Source: Thalassia testudinum
Taxonomy: Eukaryota; Streptophyta; Magnoliopsida; Alismatales; Hydrocharitaceae
DNA length: 64,000 bases
Reading direction: 5' to 3'
Assembly (NCBI GenBank): GCA_037157565.1
Contig: JAZHRO010000063.1
Span: forward strand, 13,498,001 to 13,562,000
Position 1 is the first letter of the stretch. Each line of letters begins with the position of its first letter. The position numbers were made by a program, and so were the translations under genes. Of the stretch, positions 11,566-22,382 are shown in pieces. The notes below the pieces were generated by a model. The model was not told where the DNA came from. It saw nothing but the letters and a program-made list of their open reading frames with translations, and ran no database searches.

Positions 11566-11612
11566 AATTTACCACCCCTCCATGCTTAAGTTTGACAATG
11601 TCCTCATTGACA
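11566..11612 (-). promoter_or_regulatory. Motif B: purine run plus CAATG/CATTG hairpin after pol (G1)
   Basis: On the sense strand a small hairpin, CAATG with CATTG around AGGA (plus-strand loop TCCT), is followed by an AAGCATGGAGGGG purine run. The same arrangement ends the coding part of G2, G3, G5 and G6 in this window. The purine run resembles the polypurine tract at the LTR, about 1.2 kb away. Confidence 0.6.
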
Positions 11613-13018
11613 AATACATGGATGCAATAGGGGTTCGAAAAGATATTACCTGAGTGACGTAGAATACCTGATTAGTCTGAATCTTCTGGGTTGCCTCCCA
11701 GGAAGCGCTGAGTTTAACGCCTCTAGCTAGGCAGTGCTTCGTGTCATCCCTCAATGAGGGCGACACTCTCCTTTAGGGGAACCTGGGCTAGGAAGTGTTT
11801 CATTCTCTGGCCATTGACTGTAAAAGTGTGCCCAGTATTCGGATCAGCGATTTCAACCGCCCCATTGGAGTGGGGCTTGACCACCCTAAATGGTTCTGTC
11901 CACTTGGACCTGAGCTTCCCTGGAAAGAATTTTAGGCGGGCATCAAAAAGCCAAACTTGTTAGTTAGGCTCAAACGTCTTTCTATGGATGAGTCAGTCGT
12001 GGACAGTTTTCATTTTCTCCTTATACAGCCGACTATTCTCAAAGGCGTCCCGACGAATTTCTTCGAGCTTAGAGAGTTGGAGTGTCCTCTGCGCACCGGC
12101 TAACTGGGAATCCATGTTACATTATTTGACGACCCAGTAAGCCCGGTGTTCCAACTCGACAGGAAGGTGGCAAGCTTTGCCAAAGACCAGGCGATAAGGC
12201 GACATGACGATCGGGGTCTTAAAAGCGGTCCGATATGCCCACAGGGCATCATCCAATCGTACGGACCAATCCTTCCTGTCAGGTCTCACAGTCTTCTGTA
12301 GAATGTTCTTGATTTTTCTATTTGAGACCTCGGTCTGCCCATTTGTTTGCGGATGGTACAGGGTAGCGATGCGGTGGTTAACCCTATATTTTCTAAGTAG
12401 GGCATGGAATTGGGAGTGAATAAAATGACTTCCACCATCACTGATCATGGCCTTTGGTATTCCAAATCGGGAAAAGATGTTCTGCTTAACAAAGTCCATG
12501 ACAATCTTATGATCGCATCGGCGGGTGGTGACAGCTTCAATCCATTTAGAGACATAGTCTACCGAGACTAGGATGTACTCAAAGCCGTTGGATGGTGGAA
12601 TGGGGCCCATAAAATCAATACCCCAAACGTCGAAGATCTCGACAATCAAAATGGGCTGGAGGGGCATCATATCTTTTCTGGTCATGGTCCCCAGTGTTTG
12701 GCAGCGAGAGCAAGTCTTGGCAAAGTTGTGTGCATCCTTAAATAAGGAAGGCCAGTAAAATCCGGACTGCAGAACCTTCATAGCCATTTTATTTCCTGAG
12801 AAGTGGCCACCATAAGCTTAGTCATGACAAAAAGATAGCACACTCTGAACTTCGTCCTCAAGGATACACCTCCTGATGATCTGGTCGACACAAAGGTGGA
12901 ACAGCATGGAATCATCCCAGAAATAGTGCTTGGCCTCAGCCAAGAACTTTTCCCGTTGCTGTCTGGACCAACTGTGCTGGGTCTGTCCTACAACCAGGTA
13001 GTTGACATAGTCAGCATA
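11569..13018 (-). pseudogene. G1 integrase domain of pol, with C-terminal domain
   Basis: Integrase joins retrotransposon cDNA to host DNA. The 221-codon open piece 12122-12787 carries the zinc-finger end (TCSRCQ; the two histidines lie just upstream in GGHFSGNK) and the catalytic triad: D in [12 protein letters not shown] in [10 protein letters not shown] in [13 protein letters not shown]. It ends with the family-typical [12 protein letters not shown] and [17 protein letters not shown]. Downstream to 11569 the C-terminal domain is recognisable (RLKFFPGKLRSKW, then GHTFTVNGQRMKHF) but broken by stops at about 12121, 11960 and 11750. A stop also separates it from the zinc finger near 12822. 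Confidence 0.9.
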
Positions 13019-14401
13019 CTAAGGCAGTTTCTTGTCTTGCACAGCCAAAATGCGTTCATCGGGGAAGGTTTCAAATAAAGGTAGGGAGGGTCCAATGTGG
13101 TCTGGGTGAAGTTTGGACAAGTGGTCAGCCACCACATTCTTTGATCCGGCTTTATCGCGGATTTCCAGGTCAAATTCTTGTAAGAGCAGGATCCATCTAA
13201 TGAGCTTGGGCTTTGCATCCTTTTTAGCCAACAGGTGCTGGATGGCTGAATGGTCAATATAGATGGTCACGTGGGATCCCAGCAGGTAAGATTGGAACTT
13301 CTCAAGTTTGAAAACTACAACGAGCAATTCTTTCTCTGTGGCCGTATAATTTCGTTAGGCCTCGTCCAACATCTTGCACGCGTAGTAGATCACCATGGGT
13401 TTCTTGTCTTGTCTTTGTCCCAGGATAGAGCTTATGGCAAAATCTGATGCATCACACATAATCTCAAAGTCCTGGCACTAATCCGGGGGCTAAAGTACAG
13501 GTGCTGTGGAAACTAAGTCCCAGAGGGTGTGGTAAGCCTTGATGCAATCAGAGGTCATGTGGAATAAGGCATCATTGGCCAGAAGGTCGGTTAAGGGTTT
13601 GGAAAGCTTAGAGAAGTCTTTAATGAACCTTCAGTAGAAGCCAACATGTCCCAGGAATGAACGGATCTGCCGGATCGAGCTAGGCAGAGGAAGTTTGGAA
13701 ATCAAATCAATTTTGGCCTGATCCACCTCAATGCCCCGATGCGATATGATGTGACCGAGGATGATTCCTTCTTGAACCATAAAATGGCTCTTTTCCCAAC
13801 TTAACACCAAATTAACCTTGATACATCGCTTCAGGATTTTTTCCAAGTTGCTCAAACAATGGTCGAATGAATTCCCAAATACAGAGAAATCATCCATAAG
13901 GACCTTCAAGTATTCACCCACCATTTTTGAAGAAATGGCTAGCATGCAACACTAAAAGGTAGTAGGTGCGTTGCATAACCCGAATGACATACGATGAAAT
14001 GCAAACGTGCTGTACGAGCAAGTGAATGTGGTCTTCTCTTGATCTTCAGGAGCAATTGCGACTTGGTTATATCCTGAATATCCATCCAGGGAGAAAAAAT
14101 ACTTTTGCCCTGCCAATCTTTCAAGAATCTGGTCGATGAATGGTAGGGAGAAATGATCCTTCTTGGTTGCTTCATTGAGTTTCCTATAATCAATACACAC
14201 CCGCCATGCGGTGGTGGTGTGGGTGGGGATGGATTTGCCACATTCATTGGTGACAACAGTGAGCCCAGCTTTCTTTGGAACCACTTGAGTGGGGCTCACC
14301 CAAAGGCTATCAGAGATGAGATAGATGATGTCGGCGTCAAGCCACTTGATAATTTCTTTCTTAACGACCTCCCGCATATTTGGGTTTAACCGTCTTTGCA
14401 T
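13019..14401 (-). pseudogene. G1 reverse transcriptase and RNase H
   Basis: Reverse transcriptase starts near 14401 and includes VPKKAGLTVV, WRVCIDYRKLN, FFSLDGYSGYNQV, FHRMSFGLCNAP and the catalytic LMDDFSVFG (about 13876-13905; the two aspartates are intact). After GHIISHRGIEVD and RSFLGHVGFY comes RNase H with CDASDFAI (about 13450), TEKELLVVVFKLEKF and the DHSAI block ending near 13250. Stops occur at about 13948, 13628, between 13490 and 13470, and at 13354, and the C of the usual FxRC motif after NAPTTF is also affected. Length and order are normal for the Ty3/gypsy family; the enzyme cannot be made as a single chain. Confidence 0.92.
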
Positions 14402-15250
14402 CTAGCAGGAGGGTCGTGCCCCGTCTTCCAGGTAAATCTTATGAGTGCAATAGGCAGGGCTAATTCCTCTTAAGTCTGAAATGGTCCATCCAATGGCGAC
14501 CGGATGTTCTGAAAGGGTCGTGGTCAACCTGAGTTTCTGATCCTTGGTTAGATGAGAGTTAATAATCATAGGGAAGGTCTGGTCAGGTCCCAGGAAGACA
14601 TACTTGAGATTCTCAAGTACTGGCTTTAGTTTGGGTGCGGGTGGAACAATAGTCGAAGGAAAAGGGAAAGGCAGGAGTTGATCAACATCAACCTCCTTAA
14701 ATGGTGTTGTTTGATGGTAATCAGTCCTACAGAGGTCCATGGGCAGCGATGTTGACGAGTCAGAATAGTCATTACAGGATTGGTGGTTCGAGACAGAACT
14801 AAGGGTGAGGCATTCCTCGACTAAAGGTTCCACGGGATCATGTTCCTCGACACAGTCGCAATCAAAAGACTTGGTCGCCTGGAAGATATCCAACTGCATT
14901 TTCTTGTCTCCGAAGGTGATTTCCATACATCCCGTGTCACATTCGATGTTTGCCTTAGCCGTAACTAAGAAAGGTCTGCCTAAGATTATGGGTGCATTCT
15001 GTAGTTTTTCAGGGACTTCCATGTCGAGCACCAAGAAGTCGACCGAAAAATAGAAGTCCTTGACCCGCACAATCACGTCCTCGACAACCCCCTTCGGGGT
15101 CTTCACAGATCTATTAGCCAACTGGATGGTGATAGGTGTAGGTGTCAGCTCTCCGAAACCAAATTGGTGGTACAAGGCTGTTGGAATCAGATTGATGGAA
15201 GCACCTAAGTCCAGGAGTGCTCTATCAAATGTTATGTCCCTGATATTACA
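14402..15250 (-). pseudogene. G1 aspartic protease and linker to reverse transcriptase
   Basis: The catalytic motif LLDLGASINLIP is present at about 15190-15225, with D-L-G replacing the D-T/S-G of most retropepsins, as is usual in the Athila/Tat group. Then come ITIQLANRSV, GVVEDVIVRV, FLVLDMEVP and the flap-like IILGRPFLVTAKANI. A roughly 120-residue acidic linker follows (SCNDYSDSS, KPVLENLKYVFLG), and TISDLRGISPAYCTHKI leads into the reverse transcriptase. Stops at about 15247 (a CAA-type glutamine codon changed to TAA) and 14402 flank the open part. Confidence 0.9.
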
Positions 15251-15277
15251 TTATATCAGGGGTGCTCCTGGGTCAGT

Positions 15278-17423
15278 TCACTTGAGCGGAAGGTTGCTTG
15301 ATATCACGGAACTTGCTTGCTCGGAGATCACAACCTTCCTAGGTGCTTGAGGTCTTGGCTTATGTTTGGTTATACAGGCATCCTTTAGAAACTTGGCGTA
15401 AGTCGGGATGTGCTTGACGGCTTCGAGGAGCGGAATATTAATCTGAATCTGCTTAAAGATCTCCAAAAGCTCCTCAGTTTCCACAATACTTTTCTTCTTC
15501 TTGATTGTCTCCAAGGCCTCAGGGTAGGGTGTCTGAACATGGATAGGATCTATTTCTGGGTCCTTGGGTTTTTCTAGTGCCTCTTCTGAGTTGGGTATTT
15601 CAGCTGGTGAAGTCTCGGGAAGAGTCGGCCATTTGGGATCCTGGGTTTTGGTGCCACTTCTCAAGGTTACCACATTCGCAGAGGCATTGGGACCATGGAT
15701 TGATCCTTGAGAAGACGAGGACGAAGAAGCACCAAACCCAGGGGGTGTTTGTGGGAATGGTTGGACCATGTGAGCCTGCCCAGGGTTGCCCTGGAATCCT
15801 TGAGAATTGGGGCCTCTGTTAATTATGTTTCACAGGTTTGGTTGTGGCTGGGAAGGCAAGGATCCTTGTTGTCTACAGTCCAACAACTGGCTTAACTGTC
15901 CTTTTACTAAAGCCATTTTCTCCTGATGTTTTTGGTTCATTTTAGCCATCATCTTTATCAGAGTGTCCATTTGGTTTTGCGGGGGAGGGGCCGCCCTATT
16001 CAGATTATATGGGGGTCTAGCTGATGGTCCTTGCTGATAGAGGGCAAGTTTTGCTATTGGTTTGGCCTGGGCTGGTTCTGGAATTGAGGTGGTTTCTGGT
16101 TTGTCCAACCAAAGTTGGGGTGATTACACCAATCGGTGTTGTAAGTGTTGGAGAAAGGGTCAGGTTTAGCATAACCTTGGATAGCCTGTACATCTTCAAG
16201 GATAGCAAATGTTGATGGGGAGGGAAGAGAGTAATCAAGGGTTGAGGGAGCAAAGGTCCCTCCCTAGAATGTGGTCAGGGATTTTCCAGGTTCAGTTGGC
16301 TTAAGGGCTAGACCAGGTCAACATTGTGACCTCCCTTTGCTAGGGAGAAGGTCTGTAACGGGTTCCTGGTCTGGTTCAGTAGCTCATCTATCTTTTTATC
16401 CACCAATTCCACTCAATCTAATTTCTTGGCAATGATATCCATGTCAACCATTCCAGAATTTGCTTGTACCTCATAAATCCCACCACAGGGTTGACTGGAT
16501 CGGCTAAACTGAGTCATGGAGGCATTGTTGAGTGAATTTTCGCTCATAGACTCAAAGAGCTCAAACATGCTCTCCTTGTCTTTATTCAGGAAGTTCCCCC
16601 TGCATGAGGCATCGACGAAGTTCCGTAGGTTGCTATCCAGACCGTGGTAGAAGATCTAGGCCAATTGCCACCTTGGTACTTCATTGTGTGGGCATTTCCT
16701 TAATAGTTCATTAAATCTTTCCCACGCCTCATGGAACTATTCCCCGCCCTGGAGTGTAAAGGTAGTAATGGCTCTTCTGAGGGCATTGGTCTTTCCTATG
16801 GGGAAAATTTTCTTTAAGAATGCATGCCTTAGTTCTTCCCAGGTGGTGATGGGTCTACCTAGGGTTCTAAGCCAGTGAGATGCCTTATCTCTCAGCGAGA
16901 AGGGGAACATCTTAATCAAAACAATGTCAAGGCTAATGTTCCAAGGTTTCACAATCTGGGCTATCCGATCAAGATCCTCTAGGTGCTGGAAGGGATCTTC
17001 ATTTGAGCTTCCATGGAAGTGGCTCTGAATCAGACTCAGGGCATTTGGTTTTAGCTCAAAATCATCTCCCCCTTCGAGGATCCTAAGGTGTGGCTCGACT
17101 CGAATAGTGGAAGGATTGTAGAAGTCGAGGAGTGGCCTAGGTTGGTCCTGGAATGGTGGTAGATCAGGTGGCGGTTGCCCTTGTGGGCCTTGGAAAGGTG
17201 GTGGTGGTTGCCCTTGTGGGTTCTGCAACTGGTGTATGTCTTGCATGATAGTGTGGATTTGTTGCTGCTGAAGCCGGTGGTTTGCGTTAATCTGGGCTTG
17301 GATGATGGCCATTGTGTTTGGTGGGGGTTGGTCCTCAACCTCATCTACCCTAGGTTCAGCCATATTTCTAGTAGAATCAGGTCGCCTGGATTCCCATCCC
17401 AAAACAAACAACTCGGGATGCAA
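15278..17423 (-). pseudogene. G1 gag polyprotein region
   Basis: Gag forms the virus-like particle. The first open piece (16737-17423) has a glutamine-rich segment, a P/Q-rich repeat (GQPPPPFQGP, GQPPPDLPPF), then the retrotransposon gag core: LIQSHFHGSSNEDPFQHLED, MFPFSLRDKASHWL, TWEELRHAFLKKIFP. A likely true start is the internal ATG at 17363 (MAEPRVDEVEDQ). A TAG at about 16735 breaks it after TLQGGE. The frame goes on to 15278 through GRNLRN, SMSENSLNNA-like text and a P-rich part to ANVVTLRSG (the family's gag-protease junction) and a YAKFLKDACI block. I see no CCHC zinc knuckle. Confidence 0.88.
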
Positions 17424-18543
17424 TGAGTGTCTCCCGTGGATACACTAGAGAAGAACAGGAGGGGATGTGGAGAGCGACAAATGCGAGAAGTGTGCGTGTT
17501 CAACCAAGCAAACAAGCCTAGTCCTTATGGTGTATTCCTTAGGGGACCTAGAAATCTCCAAAAGGGTGATCAAGTCCGTAAGCACTAGACTCCCCTTCCC
17601 AAAGCTAATCTGGCCAAGTTGATTACGAGGGGATTGTAAGGAAGGTTCTTCCTTTGGCTTGTGCCGCCAGTTCCATAGACCCTACAACCGCGGTCATTTG
17701 ACATTGGCCTGTAGCCTAGTCACCAGAATCTACTAAGGGAATGAAAGCCAAGTTCCTAGCGAACAAAACCACGCCTCTCGAGACTTAACCTAGTCCTACC
17801 TAGGGCATGTCTACTCTGTTTTAAAAGGGCTAGGATAGTGCTTGTGCTAAGGTCATGTGATGAGGCGTTGATTGGGGTAGTGCCTCTTAGTTTTCCAATT
17901 TCAGTGTGTGTGCTTCTATCAAAACATGATTTTCAAGCAAGGATTTTTAAGATGTGTCTTTTAATGTTTCATCCTTACTTTTGTGTCTTTTAGGATTGAC
18001 ATGTCTTAATGTTTTCAGACAAGTTTCAGTGGGCACGTCAAGTTTTGCACACAATTTGGTGAAAGTAGATTTCCTTTTGTTGTGTAGAGGCTCTAAAACC
18101 CTAATGTACTCATCCTAGTGATCATGTAGCTTCTATTAGATGAGTTGATTTTAGGGTTGAGTGGTGCAGCCCATGTCAATTCAAGGTGGCTTCGCAAACA
18201 CCACTCAAAAAGAAAGAACACTCCAAGAATCTTAGATTATTCAGAATGTTAGAGTGTATTTTTTTGTTGGGTGATGTGTTAAGGATGTGGGTCAGGCAAT
18301 CATGCACCACACCAATTTTTTTCAGTTTTACAATTTTTTTAGATTTTTAATCAAGCAAACAACCATGGGTGAAGAAATACTCACGACCGGTCCTTGTTGC
18401 GCTTACACTCTCGTTACCGTCACAAGTTGCACTGCTTCGCCATCCAAGCATCGAATTCCAGCAACCATCAAGTAGAAGGAGACAAGGCATTAGACGATGT
18501 GAGCATGGATGTAAAATGGAAGCGACAAATTAAATCCATTGCC
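17424..18543 (-). other. G1 5' leader
   Basis: Non-coding stretch of about 1.1 kb between the primer-binding site and gag on the sense strand. It contains a CTTTGGCTTGTGCCGCC block (about 17651) that recurs in the G6 leader (about 60803, CTTTGGCTTGCGCC). A GGTGGTGCGGCTC-like block is also found in both leaders (18165 and 61310). The long leader is typical of Athila/Tat elements. The ORFs here are short and overlapping, so none is called. Confidence 0.65.
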
Positions 18544-18561
18544 TCCCCGATAATGGCACCA
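18544..18561 (-). promoter_or_regulatory. G1 primer-binding site (tRNA-Asp type)
   Basis: The sense strand reads TGGTGCCATTATCGGGGA, five bases inside the LTR end. It differs by three transitions from TGGCGCCGTTGCCGGGGA, the complement of the 3' end of plant tRNA-Asp. An unmutated copy is present in G2 (31858-31875), which supports the assignment. Confidence 0.85.
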
Positions 18562-19104
18562 AAAACTGACGGTACGGGAGGCGCATATGTTTAAAAGAGT
18601 CATTATAGCTTGCGTTCGCAATGTCAGTTTTAAATAAAGAAATAGACGTGAGTCCAAGTGTCGATCTTAGGGAGGCATGAAAATCAGATTTCTCTTGTCA
18701 CTTAATGTCATGGAAATAAGGGGTTTTTGCTTGCAAGAAGTCGTGGGTGAAATGCGAGTGAGAGAGAGAGAAAGACAGAGAGAGAATAGGGTTAGAATTT
18801 ATTCATTCACACATGCAACTTTAAACATAAAAGAGGGCAAGTAACTAGAGAGGAAACAACTTCATTTGACATGCAACTTTAGTTTATAATTACAACACTA
18901 AATAAATGCTTAAACACAAGTAAAGTAAAGCTTAATATAAAGAGGGAAAGAGAGAGAGAAGACGGTGAGGCGGCCACGGCGGTGGAAAGGGGCTCCGTCG
19001 GCAGCTCGTTGGCTCCGATGATTACAAAGAGAGCTGATGGTGGCTAGGAGTGGGGTAGAGCACTTGCAAGTGGATTAAATGCCCTCCATGGGTGGTTGGA
19101 TGGA

Positions 19105-19174
19105 GTTTATATAGGCAAAAGGGTTTTCTAATTTAAGTATGGGGTTTAGCGATGTCCAGGACATCGCTAAACCC
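19105..19174 (-). promoter_or_regulatory. G1 LTR core promoter: TATA box and upstream palindrome
   Basis: On the minus strand a palindrome with 16-bp perfect arms and a single central base lies about 28 bp upstream of CTATATAAAC. The arm core GATGTC/GACATC resembles plant bZIP sites, and the same arrangement recurs in the G5/G6 LTRs with matched changes. The left LTR copy (9478-9548) has the same layout with two mismatches. Promoter function is inferred. Confidence 0.6.
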
Positions 19175-19444
19175 ATACTAAATTCGTCGGTGTAGCCCCC
19201 TTCGCCCGCCAGTTGCCAACGTGCCCTGTGCTTCCTCGAAGGTGATCTGCGCACACGCATTGTAAGCCGTCCGATCTCACAAACACGCACTCGCAGATCG
19301 ATGCTGAGGCACGCACGTCTGCCGTGTCATTGCGTGCGTGAGCATCCGTGCGCATCCATTGCGCTGCACGGCTCCATCTGCGCCATTCGCTGCTGATCGG
19401 GTGGTTGAAATTGAGCGTGCCTCAAATCATGCAGAATTAAGAAG

Positions 19445-19512
19445 CGGTGGGCGTTTTGAACCCACGCCTCTGAATGCGAGGTCGAAGAGCCGACTGCTGA
19501 GCTACGGGAGCG
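19445..19512 (-). other. tRNA-like segment in G1 5' LTR
   Basis: Sense strand: TAGCTCAGCAGTCGG (A box), CCTCGCATT at the anticodon-loop place, and GTGGGTTCAAAACG followed by CCCAC (T arm with B box). The A-to-B distance is about 42 bases. The T stem pairs GTGGG with CCCAC but has a 9-base loop. It is the same feature as in the left LTR and so was present before insertion. Confidence 0.5.
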
Positions 19513-20339
19513 GATTGTCGCGGCGAGCGTCGGGCGTGCGAGCATTCTCGGTTGTTCGATCGAAGATTGACGGTTGAGAGTTGTGCTCCGGGTGAAGGCA
19601 GAGTCAGGTGGTGGTCTAAATGCAACGAGCGGGTGCCACATGGCACACTGTGGGCTGTTGATCATCAGATCAACGGTCAGAACTTCTTGGGCCCATTTCA
19701 AGAGCTCCGGATGTCAGATTTGGCCGATTTCAAGTCTATTGGACTCCGTTCGTCGCTCTGAATCCATCTGTGAGGTCCAATTGCTCATCTGAGGCTTGTT
19801 TTAACATGCCCTTATACACATGGCCGTTAATAATGCATTATAAGCAATCTTGATGTGCAATGCAAGCGATGCTCCTATTCCTATTTATGATGTGTTATCT
19901 GTGCATTTTGTTCTTAAGATAAACCCCAATTGACAGATTTATCACCCCAAGATGTAGTGTTATCAGCGCCAACCCATGGCACCTCTCCATGGTTGGCGAC
20001 ACTTTTAGGTGTCCCTTGGCCACCCATAACTACCCCCCTTACACCCCTTAGGTGGCGCCAGCCATCCTTAACCCTAGGATCACCTAACCACCTCAATCTT
20101 CCCATCTTAGCCCTCCATTTCAAGAGTCACCTTAACCCCTCATCCTACCATATAAAAAGTTCACTACCCACCACCATTCAAACCATCCTTGGCTAGCAAA
20201 TTTCCTCTCATACTCTACCTAGAGCCCATGCCCAAGAGAGAAGAAGAAGAAAATTAAGGGGCTATTATGTCCCTTTGGTGCCTTCCCCTCTTCCCTTCTC
20301 TCTTGTGCCCACGCCAGCCAAAGGAGGAGCCAGGAAAGG

Positions 20340-20520
20340 AAGACCTTTGGAGGAGGTCTTGAAGGTGGTCCACGCCACCTTGGAGAAGAACTTAAGGGTG
20401 GTGCATGACCACCCTAGGAGGAAGGACTTGAGGTGGAGAGCATCCACCTTGGAGGAGCTTTTAAGGAAGGAGGAGACCCTCTTTTCAAGCCAAGGAGCAG
20501 CTAGGCTTGGAGCAAGAAGA
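20340..20520. other. Row of five hairpins in SL1
   Basis: Consecutive perfect inverted repeats, each with a different stem: AAGACCT/AGGTCTT (20340-20360), AAGGTGG/CCACCTT (20362-20381), AGGGTGGT/ACCACCCT (20395-20415), AGGTGGA/TCCACCT (20431-20449) and CAAGCC/GGCTTG (about 20496-20519). The middle ones look like copies of one 33-36-bp unit in which both arms changed together. A 114-codon frame (20275-20619) runs through it but has no recognisable protein features and is not called. Confidence 0.7.
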
Positions 20521-21052
20521 CTCCCTTCTTCACCAAATTCTACAAGAGGATTTGTGTTTCTTCTATTGGTTTTATATTTTACATTTCTAGTAGAAGCATT
20601 CCTCTACTTGTCTTTGTAAGAGAACACAAATTTTGCTTAAGTAAATTGCCTTCTTTTTAATTTCTTGTTGCAATTGTTACTTTTGTTCTAGCACTTTTTC
20701 TACTTCCACTCCCTAATTACTCTAGGCCTCCACTAGCCTAGAGTGAGCTTAGGTAGTGGACATTTTCATCTCTTAAGTTCTATCTTAGAATTTTAGGTGT
20801 TAGCACTTTTTCCATCACAATTCGCACTTTGCCCTTATTATTTCAAAACTAAAAAAAATTATATATTTAAAATACCAAAAAGAAAGTTGAGATTTATTTT
20901 TTTAGCAAGAGAGTTGATTTAAAACCAACTCACCTCCTTGGAAGACCCTAGATACTCCCCTATCGAGGAATATAAATTTAAAAGCATATGCGAATTTGCG
21001 TGTTACAGCAACATTAAAAACCCTAATTACAAATCACATGATTTTCGCATCA

Positions 21053-22382
21053 ATCTGGAACCTTTATATTTTTAACAAAAGATAATATCTTCAGTCGTTG
21101 CTCATCCTTCAAAGTATATAATGCTTGAGAAAAGTCATAACTGCAATCATCTTTATGATTTACGTGCAACTCAGGACAAATGCCCAACATCTTCAAATTA
21201 GTATGGGTCTTCAACGTGTCTTTTGGACTATCCGTTAAGTTTAGCAGATCTAAAATATTATCCATAACATTCTTCTCGATATGCATCACGTCAAGATTGT
21301 GACAAACCATGAGATCTTGCCAATAAGGGAGCTCCATGAAGAATATGTTTTTCCTTTTAAATCCAGAATTATGTAAGTCTTTAAGATATTTCTGAAATAG
21401 ACGACCCAATCGGATATTACCCATTTGTTGTAACTTATCCACTATCTTGTATCCTGACAACCTGGTTGTATCTATGCTTCAAAAATTTTTTGGATTTTTG
21501 AATGAATAAGGTATGGTTTACCATCAAATTTGTCTTTAAACCTGGATTGTCGCCATCTATGTTCAATTGGTAGGAATCTACGATGTCCTAAATAACACAA
21601 TTTTTTGCTTTCTGGTAAACGCAAGTAATGAGTATCATCCATACATACAGGACATGCCAACTTGCCTTTAGTACTCCAACCAGATAAATTTCAATAAGCT
21701 GGGAAATCATTAATAGTCCACAATAGTGCTGTATGCATCTTAAAAAATTGTTCTCTAGCTGCATCATATGTTTCAACCATGTTATACCATAGCAATTTCA
21801 ACTCATCAATGAGTGGTTGCGTGTAAACATTGATTGCATTTCCTGGTGCCTTCTTCCCGGGGATGAGAAGCGTCAGCATCATAAAGGAAGATCTATACAC
21901 ATCCATGGCGGCAAATTATATGTAAATATCACCACTGGCTATATTGAATATGATGGATGCATATTTTTGAAAGGATTGAATCCATCACTTGCAAGACCAA
22001 GCCTAACATTACGTGTTTCCTCTGCAAATAGAGCATGTTTGTTATCAAATGTAGCCCACTCGTCAGAATCTATCGGATGACGCATAAGTCCATCTCATGA
22101 TTTGTTTTTATGATGCCATGTCATCCACTTTGCAGTCTTACTCGACATAAAAAGACATTGTAGCCTAGGAATCAAAGGAAAGTAACACGGTACCTTCCTT
22201 GATCGTTTCTTCCCTCATGCATTTGAACTGGTATTTTCTTCATATCTTCCTTCTCCACATTGCAGGCAACTATTCAAGCATGCATTTTCTTTAGTGTATA
22301 GCATACAGTCATTCTTACAAGCATCAATCTTTTCACACTTCAAGCCAAGTACGCGAACCTGTTTCTTCGCATCATACCACGA
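21053..22382 (-). pseudogene. tnp2: CACTA TNP2 transposase
   Basis: TNP2 is the catalytic transposase of plant CACTA elements. Across several frames of the minus strand the conserved blocks appear in order: WATFDNKHALFAEETRNVRLGL-type text (about 22000-22060), DGFNPF, LPPWMC (about 21900), GKKAPGNAINVYTQPLIDEL (21780-21850), ALLWTINDFPAY (21691-21730), ACPVCMDDTHYLRLPESKK and CYLGHRRFLPIEHRWR (21540-21660). Then MELPYWQDLMVCHNLDVMHI and EKNVMDNILDLLNLTD (21250-21350) follow, ending SFVKNIKVPD at 21057. Frameshifts and stops break it into at least four pieces. The right-hand ATCTG copy at 21053-21057 lies within the last codons; the frame continues on the far side of SL1 at 7764. Confidence 0.92.

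Larger units (their letters stand above)
8930..19965 (-). mobile_element. Ty3/gypsy Athila/Tat-type retrotransposon G1 (complete structure, decayed ORFs)
   Basis: Two LTRs (8930-10359 and 18567-19965) bracket an 8.2-kb internal region read on the minus strand: leader, gag, protease, reverse transcriptase, RNase H, integrase, 3' UTR, polypurine tract. The flanks are GTGCC (8925-8929) and GCGCC (19966-19970), a 5-bp target duplication with one transition. The DLGAS protease motif, the VTLRSG junction, integrase text of the [12 protein letters not shown] kind and the tRNA-Asp-like primer site place it in the Athila/Tat group. At least eight internal stops, many CAA-to-TAA or CGA-to-TGA type, and LTR divergence with many transitions show it is old and dead. 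Order of events: CACTA-1, then SL1, then G1. Confidence 0.9.
18567..19965 (-). repeat. G1 5' LTR (right copy)
   Basis: It starts TGACGGTACGGG and ends GTGTTATCA on the plus strand, and is the partner of 8930-10359. It holds the U5-type block at 18660-18679, the minus-strand TATA box CTATATAAAC at 19105-19114, and a long palindrome with arms GGGTTTAGCGATGTCC (19142-19157) and GGACATCGCTAAACCC (19159-19174). The second tRNA-like copy is at 19445-19512. Transcription would run leftwards from about 19075. The two LTRs differ by many transitions plus short indels. Confidence 0.9.
7765..21052 (+). mobile_element. Solo LTR SL1 inserted in CACTA-1, itself split by G1
   Basis: The outer sequence starts TGATAAATGCC and ends TTTTCGCATCA (TG...CA). 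It is flanked by the perfect 5-bp duplication ATCTG at 7760-7764 and 21053-21057. Removing G1 plus one copy of its 5-bp duplication leaves about 2.25 kb (7765-8929 and 19966-21052), with no coding domain, primer-binding site or polypurine tract. That is the size and structure of a large solo LTR, the product of LTR-LTR recombination. Plus orientation is suggested by CATATAAAAAG at about 20150, followed by a leader-like tract. It cuts the CACTA gene exactly between KVPD and the downstream DGF codons of the TNP2 end. Confidence 0.8.

Noticed and set aside
20275..20619. 114-codon plus-strand ORF
   Set aside because: In the SL1 LTR across the hairpin row; composition follows the repeat and there is no domain.
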